In this document: positions 19,049 to 28,351 of the stretch, in pieces
Position numbering within the stretch: the stretch's first letter is position 1
Layout: every line of letters starts with the position of its first letter
Origin: Oryzomonas sp.
GTDB lineage: Bacteria; Desulfobacterota; Desulfuromonadia; Geobacterales; Pseudopelobacteraceae
Direction: 5' to 3'
Length of the DNA: 64,000 nt
NCBI GenBank assembly: GCA_031292255.1
Contig: JARLHN010000018.1
Span: 94,868-158,867 of the forward strand
Made by a program: the position numbers and the translations under genes
Notes under the pieces: generated by a model
What the model saw: only the letters and a program-made list of their open reading frames with translations
Database searches by the model: none
What the model was told of the DNA's origin: nothing

Positions 19049-19912
19049 TTACTGTCCTCCCCATTTGAGTTTCGTCCTCAGGACCTCGAAATAATCCCGG
19101 CTGCGTGACATGACCAGGCCGGTGGTTTCGAGGGCCGAGCGGACATCGACCGAATCCCCCTCCATCAGTTCGAAGCCGACCTGGCCATCCAGGGTCAGAT
19201 AGACCTTTTCGTCAAAGGAGGACGCCACGGTAATGGTGATGTTCGACTCGTCGGAAACCACGATGGGGCGGTTCGTCAGCGTGTGGGGACAGATGGGGGT
19301 AATCACGATGCAACTCATCCGGGGGTGGATGATGGGGCCGCCGGCGGACATGGAGTAGCCGGTGGAACCGGTGGGCGTGGAGATGATCAGACCGTCGGCC
19401 CGGTAGGTGGTCAGGAAATGGCCGTTGACCTTGGTTTCGAGGTCGATGATACGGGCCAGGGCTCCCTTGTTGATGACAATATCGTTCAGCACGTTATTCT
19501 TTTCTATCTCCCTCCCCTCCCGGCAGACGCTCACCTCCAGCATCATCCGCTCCGAGATGCACGAGGCGCCCTTCAGGCACTGCTCCAGGACCGGGTAGAG
19601 TTCCTCCACCGTTACCTCGGTGAGAAAGCCGAGACTCCCCAGGTTGACCCCCACGATGGGTACTTCCTTGCCGCTGAAGAGCCTCGCCACGGAGATCAGC
19701 GTGCCGTCGCCCCCCAGCACCACCACCAGATCGGCCTGTTCCCGGATGTCCTCGGCCGTGGTCCCCCTGGGATAGCCGATGTGGCTGGCCAGATGCACCT
19801 CCACCAACGGCAGGCACCCCTTTTCCTCCAGCCAGTTGATGAGGTCGTCGGCAACCCCCTGGCAGCGCGGGTCATGCTTCTTGGCGAATATGGCAACGTT
19901 TCGAATCAACAT
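19049..19912 (-). CDS. nadK: NAD kinase
   Basis: A 287-residue cytoplasmic enzyme that phosphorylates NAD to NADP with ATP or polyphosphate. The family marks are all present: 'VVVLGGDGTLISVAR', 'VNLGSLGFLTEV', 'LNDIVINKG' and 'IISTPTGSTGYSMSAGGPI'. It begins 3 bp after the valS stop, so translation is probably coupled. An AAAGGG ribosome binding site lies at the end of valS. Confidence 0.96.
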   Translation of the reverse strand: MLIRNVAIFAKKHDPRCQGVADDLINWLEEKGCLPLVEVHLASHIGYPRGTTAEDIREQADLVVVLGGDGTLISVARLFSGKEVPIVGVNLGSLGFLTEVTVEELYPVLEQCLKGASCISERMMLEVSVCREGREIEKNNVLNDIVINKGALARIIDLETKVNGHFLTTYRADGLIISTPTGSTGYSMSAGGPIIHPRMSCIVITPICPHTLTNRPIVVSDESNITITVASSFDEKVYLTLDGQVGFELMEGDSVDVRSALETTGLVMSRSRDYFEVLRTKLKWGGQ

Positions 19913-19915
19913 ATG

Positions 19916-22579
19916 TCACCCTTTCAGGCGTCTGATCTTTTCCAGGCTCGCTTCCAGCACCAGTTTCTTGTCGGCCACCTCGATCAGCTTCTCCCGTTCC
20001 CTGGCTACCACATCCGCCGGGGCTCGTTCGACAAAGCTGGGATTCTCCAGTTTTTTCGAAAACTGGTCGATCTCCTTTTCGATCTTTGCAATCTCCTTGA
20101 GCAGGCGCTTCTCCTCCTCTTCCGTATCCACAAGCCCTTTGAGCGGTACGTAGATCTGCACGTCCCCCGCCACCTGGATGGAGGCATCCTCCGGCTTCTC
20201 GATCCCAAGGCCTACAGCCAGGTCAGCGACCCGGGCCAAGCTGATGATGGCTCCCTCGCTATGCTTCATCAGCCTGAGGCTCTCTGCACCGCCGCAGGAG
20301 AGGATCACGCTGATCTCCCGGGAAGGGGGCACTTCCATCTCGCCGCGGATGTTGCGGATGCCGCCGATGACCGCCATGACCCGTTCCATGTTGGCAGCCG
20401 CCTCGGGGTAGAAGCGTTCCGTGTCCGGTTCGGGGTACGGAGCCAGCATGATGGTCGCCTTCTCCTTCGTGCCCGGCAGGGCCTGCCAGATCTCCTCGGT
20501 GATAAAGGGCATGAAGGGATGCAGCAGACGCAGCAGATGCTCCAGCGTGTACCAGAGCACATACCGGACCGTCGTCTTGCGCTGTGGGTCGCCACCGTAC
20601 AGGTCCTTCTTGGAGAGTTCAAGATACCAGTCGCAGAATTCACTCCAGGTAAACTGGTACAGCCCCATGGCCGCCTCGTTGAAGCGGTACTCTGCCAGGG
20701 CCTTGTTCGTCTCCCGGGCAGTCTCGTTCAGACGGTGCAGGATCCACTTGTCCCCTTCGGAGAGCGCCAATTCTCCCAATTTCAGGGGATCGGGGTCGAA
20801 GCCTTCCAGGTTCATCAGGGTAAATCGAGCCGCATTCCATACCTTGTTGCAAAAATTGCGGTAACCGGCGATGCGCTCCTCGGCCAGCTTGATGTCCCTC
20901 CCCTGGGCTGCAAAGGCGGCCAGGGTGAAACGGAAGGCATCGGTGCCGTACTGGTCGATGATCGTCAGCGGATCGATCACGTTCCCCTTGGACTTGCTCA
21001 TCTTCTGCCCCTGGGCATCCCGCACCAGGGCATGGATGTAGACGTCTCCGAAGGGAACCTCGTCCATGAAGTGCAGCCCCATCATCATCATGCGGGCCAC
21101 CCAGAAAAACAGGATGTCAAAGCCGGTCACCAGGCAGGAGGTGGGGTAGAAGGCGGCCAGCTCGGCCGTTTGTTCGGGCCACCCCATGGTGGAGAAGGGC
21201 CACAGTGCCGAGGAGAACCAGGTGTCCAGGACGTCGGTCTCCTGACGGATCTCGTCGCTTCCGCATGTGCCGCAGACGGCCGGATCCTGCATGGCCACGG
21301 TCACCTCGCCGCAGTGGTCGCAGAACCAGGCCGGGATGCGATGCCCCCACCAGATCTGGCGCGAGATGCACCAGTCGCGGATGTTTTCCATCCAATCGTA
21401 GTAAGTGTTCTCCCATTGCTTGGGGATGATACGCGTTTTGCCCTCTTTAACCGCTGCCAGGGCCCGCTCTGCCAGTGGGGCAACCTTGACGTACCATTGC
21501 AGCGAGAGGTAGGGCTCCACCACGGTCTTGCAGCGGTAACAGCCGCCAATCGACATGGCATGGTCCTCGATCCGCTCCAGTAGCCCGGCGGCTTCCAGCT
21601 CCGCCACGATCCGCTTACGGGCCTCGAAACGGTCCATCCCCTCGTACTGATGCCCCGCGGCATTGACGACGCCTGACTCGTCAAAGACATTGATCATATC
21701 CAGGCCATGACGCTGGCCGACCTCGAAGTCGTTGAAATCGTGGGCCGGCGTGATCTTGACCACGCCGGTGCCGAACTCCCGGTCCACGTACTCGTCGGCC
21801 ACCACAGGGATCTCGCGGTTGACCAGCGGCAGGATCACCTTTTTGCCGATCAGGGCCTGGTAGCGTTCATCCTCGGGGTGCACGGCCACCGCCGTATCGC
21901 CCAGCATGGTCTCGGGGCGGGTCGTCGCCACCACCACGTGCTGTCCCGGTTCACCGGCCACCGGGTAGCGGATGTGCCACAGATGCCCTTTTTTATCTTC
22001 GTGTTCCACCTCGATATCCGACAGGGCGGTATGGCAGCGGGGACACCAGTTGATCAGTCGGTTGTCGCGGTAGATCAGTCCATCCTGGTACAACTTGACG
22101 AACACGGTGCGCACTGCCTTGGACAGCCCCTCGTCCATGGTAAAGCGCTCCCGCTCCCAGTCACAGGAGGCGCCCAGACGTTTCAACTGGCCGATGATCT
22201 GGCCGCCCGACTCGGCCTTCCACTTCCAGACCCGCTCGATAAAGGCCTCGCGCCCCAGTTCGTGACGATCCTTTTTCTCGGCTGCAAGCTGGCGCTCCAC
22301 GACGTTTTGCGTCGCAATGCCGGCATGGTCGGTACCCGGCATCCAGAGCACGTTATACCCCTGCTGCCGCTTCCAGCGGCAGAGGATATCCTGCAGGGTG
22401 TTGTTGAGCGCGTGCCCCATGTGCAGGGCGCCGGTCACATTGGGAGGCGGGATGACGATGCTGTATGGTTTCCGGTCCGAAGCAGCGGCGGCATGGAAGT
22501 ATCCCTTGGCCTCCCATTCCGCGTACCATCTTTTTTCCACATCATGCGGTTCGTAGCCTTTTGCCAGTTCTTTTGTCAT
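19916..22579 (-). CDS. valS: Valine-tRNA ligase
   Basis: An 887-residue class I aminoacyl-tRNA synthetase. Visible are the HIGH-type motif 'GALHMGHALN', the 'TRPETMLGDTAVAVHP' editing (CP1) domain, 'GWPEQT', the KMSKS motif in 'QGQKMSKSKGN', the anticodon-binding region and a C-terminal coiled coil of about 70 residues that typifies ValRS (DTEEEEKRLLKEIAK). First gene of the valS-nadK-recN group. The gap upstream (22580-22683) separates it from the pilus terminator. Confidence 0.98.
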   Translation of the reverse strand: MTKELAKGYEPHDVEKRWYAEWEAKGYFHAAAASDRKPYSIVIPPPNVTGALHMGHALNNTLQDILCRWKRQQGYNVLWMPGTDHAGIATQNVVERQLAAEKKDRHELGREAFIERVWKWKAESGGQIIGQLKRLGASCDWERERFTMDEGLSKAVRTVFVKLYQDGLIYRDNRLINWCPRCHTALSDIEVEHEDKKGHLWHIRYPVAGEPGQHVVVATTRPETMLGDTAVAVHPEDERYQALIGKKVILPLVNREIPVVADEYVDREFGTGVVKITPAHDFNDFEVGQRHGLDMINVFDESGVVNAAGHQYEGMDRFEARKRIVAELEAAGLLERIEDHAMSIGGCYRCKTVVEPYLSLQWYVKVAPLAERALAAVKEGKTRIIPKQWENTYYDWMENIRDWCISRQIWWGHRIPAWFCDHCGEVTVAMQDPAVCGTCGSDEIRQETDVLDTWFSSALWPFSTMGWPEQTAELAAFYPTSCLVTGFDILFFWVARMMMMGLHFMDEVPFGDVYIHALVRDAQGQKMSKSKGNVIDPLTIIDQYGTDAFRFTLAAFAAQGRDIKLAEERIAGYRNFCNKVWNAARFTLMNLEGFDPDPLKLGELALSEGDKWILHRLNETARETNKALAEYRFNEAAMGLYQFTWSEFCDWYLELSKKDLYGGDPQRKTTVRYVLWYTLEHLLRLLHPFMPFITEEIWQALPGTKEKATIMLAPYPEPDTERFYPEAAANMERVMAVIGGIRNIRGEMEVPPSREISVILSCGGAESLRLMKHSEGAIISLARVADLAVGLGIEKPEDASIQVAGDVQIYVPLKGLVDTEEEEKRLLKEIAKIEKEIDQFSKKLENPSFVERAPADVVAREREKLIEVADKKLVLEASLEKIRRLKG

Positions 22580-22683
22580 GGTTGCATAACACCTTTATCC
22601 GAGTGATTTCAAGTTATTCACGGGTGTGAGCCGGCAACACCCCGCGGCACTGACATACAATGCCGTACCCGAACAACCAATAT

Positions 22684-22717
22684 AAAAAAAACAGGGGGAT
22701 TATGCAACATCCCCCTG
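22684..22717 (-). terminator. Rho-independent terminator of the pilus operon
   Basis: On the minus strand a perfect 9-bp stem, CAGGGGGAT (22717-22709) with ATCCCCCTG (22700-22692), closes an 8-nt loop and is followed by eight T residues. It lies 125 bp after the lipoprotein gene that ends the pil group, and before valS. Confidence 0.9.
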
Positions 22718-22842
22718 CAAACAACGCTTATTATTTATCATTCTTCTGATAAAATCGCCACCAATGAACGAGGGCTTTGCCGGCAGTCCCCATACCCCAG
22801 CGGATCGCTATCAATATCTTCGAACGATATGATCGGCTCAGA

Positions 22843-23685
22843 TCACTGACATGATATGGTTGCCATAGTCTGCCCGGCTACAAGATACGACAGTGGTGTA
22901 TTGTTCTCCCCAGTTGCAGAGGCGGTAGCCATCCATTGTACCGTGATAACGTGTGAGTCGCCTGAAGCTGCTGGGACCCCAACATCTATGGCAACAGGTA
23001 TATAAGCAAGACCGTTAACATCCGTTGTCAACACTACCGGTGTTCCTGCTGGCGGCGGCGGGTCTACAGTAATCTGGCCTACGGCTCCCGGGAAAAAAAC
23101 GACATCATCGAAACCGGTTACGCCATTTGTCATGCTATCTACAAATACCTGCACAGTCTGACCCTTAACCGGGTTTCCTGTGGGGTCAACAAACTTAACC
23201 GTCGCTCCGGAATTCACGATACGAACAGACCCAGCAGCACAAGTTTTCGTAACAGAGTCGGATGTGACTGTAAAAGTTCCCGTTCCAGGCGGAACCAATG
23301 TTAGCATTGCAGGCGTTACTACAATTTTGATCTCAGTACTTACCAGATCGCCGACCATGGCATAAACAGTTACAGTTTTTGTCGTACTTGAAACATTATG
23401 CGTTTGCAGTGGCGCTTGAGCAACACCTACACCATTGGTATATGCTTCAGTATTTGAAATTATAGTCGGATCGCTGGATATAAAAGAAATCTTTAAATTG
23501 TTTGGCGTGGTTGTTACAGTCGTAGCATATGTTGCAGTTGCGACTGTCTGCTGACCGGCAGCAACATTGGCCGAGGTAACCGCCAAAGAAAGCGAGCCGA
23601 TAGTATTACCACCTCCACCGCCACAACCGTCCAATAATGTTGCCGTAACCAGCATTAATGCCGGAATTAATCGCGATACCCTCAT
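22843..23685 (-). CDS. Lipoprotein with Ig-like repeats, downstream of pilQ
   Basis: A 280-residue protein with a lipoprotein signal (TLLDGC, Cys at about residue 21), followed by a Gly run. The rest is Ser/Thr/Val-rich, beta-type sequence resembling bacterial Ig-like (group 1/BIg2) domains: 'SANVAAGQQTVATATYA' and 'DPTGNPVKGQTVQVFVD'. It is in the same direction as pilQ, 25 bp after it, and shares the terminator at 22684-22717. Role unknown; a surface lipoprotein linked to the pilus secretin is possible. Confidence 0.75.
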   Translation of the reverse strand: MRVSRLIPALMLVTATLLDGCGGGGGNTIGSLSLAVTSANVAAGQQTVATATYATTVTTTPNNLKISFISSDPTIISNTEAYTNGVGVAQAPLQTHNVSSTTKTVTVYAMVGDLVSTEIKIVVTPAMLTLVPPGTGTFTVTSDSVTKTCAAGSVRIVNSGATVKFVDPTGNPVKGQTVQVFVDSMTNGVTGFDDVVFFPGAVGQITVDPPPPAGTPVVLTTDVNGLAYIPVAIDVGVPAASGDSHVITVQWMATASATGENNTPLSYLVAGQTMATISCQ

Positions 23686-23710
23686 GCGCCCCCCAAAAGT
23701 GTGTTAATGC

Positions 23711-26584
23711 CTATATCGAATTTAATATTCTCGGCGTGATAAAGATCAGAAGCTCTGTTTTAGTCTTGGTCTTCGTATTATCTTTAAAGAACTTGCCGAT
23801 AAAGGGGATATCCATCAGGAAGGGGACGCCGTCATCTTCGTCGCTATCATTATCGACAAAGATTCCGCCAATCACCGTGGTCTCGCCATCCTGTAACAAC
23901 ATCTCGGTAACAGCTTCTTTCTTGTTGATCGCAGGTGCCGTGGCTCCAGTAGGAACCGCACCGGGAGAATCGTTTTTGGCATCGACTTTCAAGCTTATTG
24001 TACCATTGGCATTGATATGTGGAGTTACTTCAAGTGCAAGAGCGGCTTCAATGAACTGCGTAACCGGTCCGGTATTGGCCGATGAATTTTGATACGGTAT
24101 TTGTTGCCCCTGCGATATTTTGGCTGTTTTGTTGTTGAGGGTCGCGACTTTCGGAGCAGAAATGATTTTTACCAGTCCGACACTTGCGGCAGCGTTCAGG
24201 CGCAAGTCAAGCTGGATATTGCTCGTAAGCGAGCCAAAGGAAATACCCGTTGCCATACCGGAAGCAGTGCCGACACCGGAAGTGGTTGGGACTGTCGTGA
24301 CTGCACCGCCAAAATTGGTATCGAGTGAATTGATCCCCATAAAGGATGCCGATCCGTCTTGGTAATGGATGCCCCAGTTAACGCCGATGGACTGGCTGAA
24401 GGTCGAGGTCGCCTCGATAATCCGGGCCTCGATCATGACCTGTTTCTCAGGCACGTCGAGCTGTTGCACCAGTTTTCGCATGTCATCCAGAGCCTGTGGA
24501 ATATCCTTGACGATCACCTTGTTGGTGCGCGAATCCTGCGTTATAACGCCGCGCTCGGTTTTCAGCGCTTTGAACTGGTTGGAGATGGTCACAATATCAG
24601 CATAATTGAGACTGAACATTTCCGTTTTGAGCTCGGTGGAATTGGTCAGTGCCTTTTTGATTTCCTGCTCTTCTTCGGCCTGTGATTTGAATTTGCCTTT
24701 ACCCTTGATGATGATGACGTTGCCTTGTTCCCGCTTGTCCAGTCCCTTGGTGTCAAGAATGATATCCAACGCCTGATCCCACGGTACGTTGACGAGCTTG
24801 ATGCTAATGGTCCCGGTGACGTCGTCTCCAAGGACAAAGTTTTTATTGCTCACCTCGGAAAGAAGTTGGAATATCTTGCGCACATCGGCATCCGCAAATT
24901 CAAGGGTGACCTTGCGCCCTTTATACATCTTCGACGTTTCATACGATGTTGCTCTCGATTCCGATGCGGGCACCAGCTCGGAAGTGATATCCACCTCTTT
25001 TGCTACAGCTGATTTGGGTACCTGCGCGGCGCGAAGACGAGGCTCCGGACATTCCATCGCCGGTTTTTCGGCGCCAAGCCTTTCAGTAGCTTTAAAATCC
25101 ACGAAGTACATGTCGCCCTCGTGGCGGAATTCATACGATGCAGCAGCACGCAACGCGATTCGCAGCTTGGTGTCGGTTCCTTTGCGGGTTTTCACCATAA
25201 AGGGCGTAACGCGTAGAACCGGTGAAACGAAGGCTTCGGCATCCAGAGAGCGCTGAAGACGCTTCGGCAGATTGGCGTTCCTTATCGTCAGGGTTACAAA
25301 ACCAGCTGCTTTGACCGGTTGTCCTACAATAGCATCCCCGCTAACCTTGACAGCCACTCGGGAGATACCATCAACCACCTGGAAGTCAATCGATTCAACA
25401 ATGGCGGGCCCTGTTGCCGCGCGCATCTCCACTTTGGGTGCTGCCGGGGAGACGGACGCCGGCGGCTGCGGCTCCGCCACCTTTTGCTCCGGCGCTGCCG
25501 CCTTTTGCTCCGGCGCTGCCGCCTTTTGCTCCGACGCTGCCGCCTTTTGCTCCGACGCTGCCGCCTTTTGCTCCGACGCTGCCGCCTTTTGCTCCGGCGC
25601 TGCCGCCTCTTGCGCAGGCAGCTTTATCTCTGTGCCGATTGCGGCGGGCTTTGCAGCAGTTTCCCCACCAGACTTGCCTTCAAGAACAATCCGCACCCCT
25701 TCTGCCGTTTTTGATGCCGTGGCCTCCGGGAAGGAACCATTGATTCCATCGAGCACAACACGCGTTCTGTCGGGATAGAGGCCGATGCGGGCCGATGCGA
25801 CGCCAGCCGTATTCAGAGGGATGAGACGGCTGGGAAGAACGCTCACGACACCAGGCAGGTCGATCACATAACGTTCAGGCTTATTAAGCCTGAATGTCTT
25901 GAAATCATCGATGCCCCCATCGATGGCTAAGATTATGGCGCCGTCTTTTGTGGTAACCGCGCTCAAGGTACGCTTGGCGCCAACCTCCGACGCCGCGCGA
26001 GGCTCCGGTTCGGCTTTGACTGGTACCGTTGCTGCAACCGGATTGGGAGCGGGAGCCGAGACAGGGGTGCTTGCCGGAACTTCAGCAGTCTTGACGGCAG
26101 TTTCCGTTGCCGTATTTGCTCCCGGCAAGGCAGCATGTTGCACCGGGAAAGCGATATGCAACTCAGCTGGATTATCCGGGGAAGCGGAGATGATTGCATC
26201 GATATCATTTATCAGTCCAACATTGATCCGGGCCAACGTGCCTGCATCGGTATCAAAACGGCTGACGCTGACGTTTTTGAAATTGCCCCTATTTATTGCT
26301 AGTGGAGACGTAATGGCGCCCTGTGTTGTTTGTGACAAATCAATGACCAGGCGCAGGGGCGTGGTGGTTTTGTAGTTGGTGTAGGCGACAGGAGATGAAA
26401 GCCTGATTACGAGCTCCGTCGCGTCGCCTTCACCGGACACGCTTATCGATTCGATGGCGGCAATCTTGGCTTTTTCAGACTCTGGAGCGGATTCCGCGCG
26501 GCTTGCCATACCCACTGTAAAAAATACCGTCGCTACAGTCATGACAAGGGCTAGAACAATAGATTGTCTCGTAAACCACTTCAT
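23711..26584 (-). CDS. pilQ: Type IV pilus secretin PilQ
   Basis: 957 residues from the ATG at 26584, where a GGAG and a signal-type N-terminus (MKWFTRQSIVLALVMTVATVFF) are found; a longer reading frame upstream lacks these. Order of domains: signal, AMIN domains (about 45-330), a Pro/Gln/Lys/Ala repeat linker of six EQKAAA-type heptads, a further AMIN-like region, the STN/N0 domain (YKGRKVTLEFADADVRKIFQLL), N1, and the secretin barrel (KQVMIEARIIEATSTFSQSIGVNWG; VGLVKIISAPKV; ILNSI end). It forms the outer-membrane pore through which the pilus passes. Fifth pil gene of pilMNOPQ; pilP ends 10 bp upstream. Confidence 0.96.
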   Translation of the reverse strand: MKWFTRQSIVLALVMTVATVFFTVGMASRAESAPESEKAKIAAIESISVSGEGDATELVIRLSSPVAYTNYKTTTPLRLVIDLSQTTQGAITSPLAINRGNFKNVSVSRFDTDAGTLARINVGLINDIDAIISASPDNPAELHIAFPVQHAALPGANTATETAVKTAEVPASTPVSAPAPNPVAATVPVKAEPEPRAASEVGAKRTLSAVTTKDGAIILAIDGGIDDFKTFRLNKPERYVIDLPGVVSVLPSRLIPLNTAGVASARIGLYPDRTRVVLDGINGSFPEATASKTAEGVRIVLEGKSGGETAAKPAAIGTEIKLPAQEAAAPEQKAAASEQKAAASEQKAAASEQKAAAPEQKAAAPEQKVAEPQPPASVSPAAPKVEMRAATGPAIVESIDFQVVDGISRVAVKVSGDAIVGQPVKAAGFVTLTIRNANLPKRLQRSLDAEAFVSPVLRVTPFMVKTRKGTDTKLRIALRAAASYEFRHEGDMYFVDFKATERLGAEKPAMECPEPRLRAAQVPKSAVAKEVDITSELVPASESRATSYETSKMYKGRKVTLEFADADVRKIFQLLSEVSNKNFVLGDDVTGTISIKLVNVPWDQALDIILDTKGLDKREQGNVIIIKGKGKFKSQAEEEQEIKKALTNSTELKTEMFSLNYADIVTISNQFKALKTERGVITQDSRTNKVIVKDIPQALDDMRKLVQQLDVPEKQVMIEARIIEATSTFSQSIGVNWGIHYQDGSASFMGINSLDTNFGGAVTTVPTTSGVGTASGMATGISFGSLTSNIQLDLRLNAAASVGLVKIISAPKVATLNNKTAKISQGQQIPYQNSSANTGPVTQFIEAALALEVTPHINANGTISLKVDAKNDSPGAVPTGATAPAINKKEAVTEMLLQDGETTVIGGIFVDNDSDEDDGVPFLMDIPFIGKFFKDNTKTKTKTELLIFITPRILNSI
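25479..25608 (-). repeat. 21-bp tandem repeats inside pilQ
   Basis: Six units of exactly 21 bp (TTTTGCTCC recurs at 25482, 25503, 25524, 25545, 25566 and 25587 on the plus strand) encode heptads of the form P/S-EQKAAA. A degenerate seventh unit follows. Copy number may vary between strains and would change only the linker length. Confidence 0.9.
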
Positions 26585-26594
26585 GCGGAACTCC

Positions 26595-27167
26595 TTATTG
26601 TTTCCTGGGCAGGGTGATTTTAATGGTTTCTTTGCGCACCCGTCCATTGTCGTCTCTGAATTGCTCCACCACACTCACGCCACTGCTTGTGATCGAGGTT
26701 ATCAGACCTTCGTTTTTGCCGATCGTCATGCCGACCTTTAAGACATACCCCTTGCCATTGGGATCAACAACCATTGCCTTGTTTTGATTGTCACCCGTTA
26801 CAAAGCCGATCATTTTGAACTGGTTGACGTCAAAGCTATGTATAGGGAGCGCATTCCGGCCTCTCTTCAGCAGATTGTCCGCCGGTGCCTGGGATGCCTT
26901 GACAATGACAAAGGGCCTGAAAGGGTCCTTTTTATTACTGAAGTCGAATTGATTAACCGGTGCCTTCGGCAGTGCAAGCGCAGAGCTGACCTGTTTCTGA
27001 ACCGGTTTTGACTGTTGCGGTATCGCAGCCTTCGGCGGCTGCGCCGGGGCAGGATGAGCCGGTGCGGGCTCCTCATGTTTTTTGCAACAAAGCAGTGTCG
27101 CCACAACGACGCCAGCAACGACAAGTTGCAATAACCACCTATTTGGAAACTGGTTTCTTCTTATCAT
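26595..27167 (-). CDS. pilP: Type IV pilus lipoprotein PilP
   Basis: About 190 residues from the ATG at 27167, overlapping the end of pilO by 29 bp. A lipoprotein signal ends in LLCC. A Pro/Ala-rich tether follows, then the compact beta domain of PilP ('KKDPFRPFV', 'FKMIGFVTGDNQNKAMVVDPNGKGYVLKVG'). PilP links the inner-membrane PilNO complex to the PilQ secretin. An upstream start at 27209 is possible but would add a non-signal N-terminus. Confidence 0.92.
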   Translation of the reverse strand: MIRRNQFPNRWLLQLVVAGVVVATLLCCKKHEEPAPAHPAPAQPPKAAIPQQSKPVQKQVSSALALPKAPVNQFDFSNKKDPFRPFVIVKASQAPADNLLKRGRNALPIHSFDVNQFKMIGFVTGDNQNKAMVVDPNGKGYVLKVGMTIGKNEGLITSITSSGVSVVEQFRDDNGRVRKETIKITLPRKQ

Positions 27168-27747
27168 CCTTAATCTCTTTCTTATCAAGGAAGCGGAATG
27201 TGGTGGCAAGACAGGTAACCTTTGTCATCATCCTGTTGTTGACATTCTTGATATCGGCAAAAGAAACGTTGGTTATATTAACGATACGGGGGAGATTCGC
27301 AACGGCGGCAAAAAAGTTGGCAACGCTGTAATAGGACCCGGAGACGGTTATATCAACCGGCACATCTGCGTAAAAGTCCTTTGGGGATTCAGGCTTGGGC
27401 CTGAAAACAAGAAAATCAAGGCCCGCATTTTTGCCCAATGCGGTGATATTTGTCAGCAATGAGGGAATTTCCTTGGAATTGGGAAGTTCGGTCAGTGCCT
27501 GGGCAAGTTCCATGTTAAGTTGATCGTATTCACGTTTGAGGCGGGGGAGATTGTTGGCGACCCTGGTTTTTTCATCGATCTCGTTCTGGAGTGTCGATAA
27601 TTGGTTTTTCAATCCGTCCAGTTCCTGATACTTGGGCCTGTAGACGAACCAGAGCAGCGCAGCAGCCTCAACGGCAAGCGAAATCACAAGTACGAGGATC
27701 TTTTGTTTTGTCGGCAACTTCAGAATTTTTTCGACTTGCGGATCCAT
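27139..27747 (-). CDS. pilO: Type IV pilus inner-membrane protein PilO
   Basis: 202 residues with one membrane segment at about 17-35 (KILVLVISLAVEAAALLWFVY), a coiled coil (about 40-90) and a ferredoxin-like C-terminal domain. It pairs with PilN in the alignment complex of the pilus machine. Located between pilN (28 bp gap) and pilP (overlap). Confidence 0.92.
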   Translation of the reverse strand: MDPQVEKILKLPTKQKILVLVISLAVEAAALLWFVYRPKYQELDGLKNQLSTLQNEIDEKTRVANNLPRLKREYDQLNMELAQALTELPNSKEIPSLLTNITALGKNAGLDFLVFRPKPESPKDFYADVPVDITVSGSYYSVANFFAAVANLPRIVNITNVSFADIKNVNNRMMTKVTCLATTFRFLDKKEIKDDKKKPVSK

Positions 27748-27775
27748 AGTCAGTCCGTCCTAGTTCGAGTAAATG

Positions 27776-28351
27776 CTATTTTTTGGGAGCGGCATCGGGC
27801 TGCGGTGCAGCAGGAGCCTTCAACCTGCATGTCAGTTCGAACTTTTTCAGCTTGATTCCGCCCGAATCCAGCTGCTCGGATACGACCAGTTCAACACCCG
27901 TGTAGGCTGCGGACGCCTCAAGCCTGCGCATGAAAGTTGCGATCAGTTCTTCCGTGTAAGCGATACCCGACAACTTGATATCATTGCCGTTTTCCGTATA
28001 ACCGGTTAGCCAGAGCTGTTCAGGAGTAATATCACTCAGTATGGCCAACCGTTCGGCCGGGCCGGTTTTATTCTTGCGCAACTGCACCAGTACATCCAGC
28101 TTTTTCTTTACCTGCTCTTTCAAGGTTTTGATTTCTTCCAGCTTGCCGATCTTTTTCTTCAACTCCATGATTCGCGTGTTGGCAGTTGCAATATCATCCT
28201 GTGCAGAGGCGACTTGAACCCGCTTTACAAGATAGAGGCACATCACGACAACGGCCACCAACAACAGGCTTACGCAGAATATCGTGATCTGCTGGACGGC
28301 AGTTTCCTTTTTTTTCGAAGCCCGAACCGGCAATAAGTTGATCTTGATCAT
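27776..28351 (-). CDS. pilN: Type IV pilus inner-membrane protein PilN
   Basis: 191 residues with the typical N-terminal 'MIKINLLPVR', which docks into PilM, a membrane segment at about 22-44, a coiled coil and a periplasmic domain. Its ATG overlaps the pilM stop as ATGA. The product bridges cytoplasmic PilM and the periplasmic part of the alignment complex. Confidence 0.94.
   Translation of the reverse strand: MIKINLLPVRASKKKETAVQQITIFCVSLLLVAVVVMCLYLVKRVQVASAQDDIATANTRIMELKKKIGKLEEIKTLKEQVKKKLDVLVQLRKNKTGPAERLAILSDITPEQLWLTGYTENGNDIKLSGIAYTEELIATFMRRLEASAAYTGVELVVSEQLDSGGIKLKKFELTCRLKAPAAPQPDAAPKK

Noticed and set aside
19283-21583. A 766-residue open frame on the plus strand
   Set aside because: It lies antisense to nadK and valS, which have clear motifs. 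The frame is a codon-bias shadow, rich in His/Gly/Gln with no domain.
25479-25608. CRISPR-like regular repeats
   Set aside because: The 21-bp units are contiguous without spacers and code for part of PilQ. No array was seen elsewhere.
25272-25778. Ala/Phe/Pro-repeat frames on the plus strand
   Set aside because: They are the antisense reading of the pilQ 21-bp repeats, which keep all frames open.
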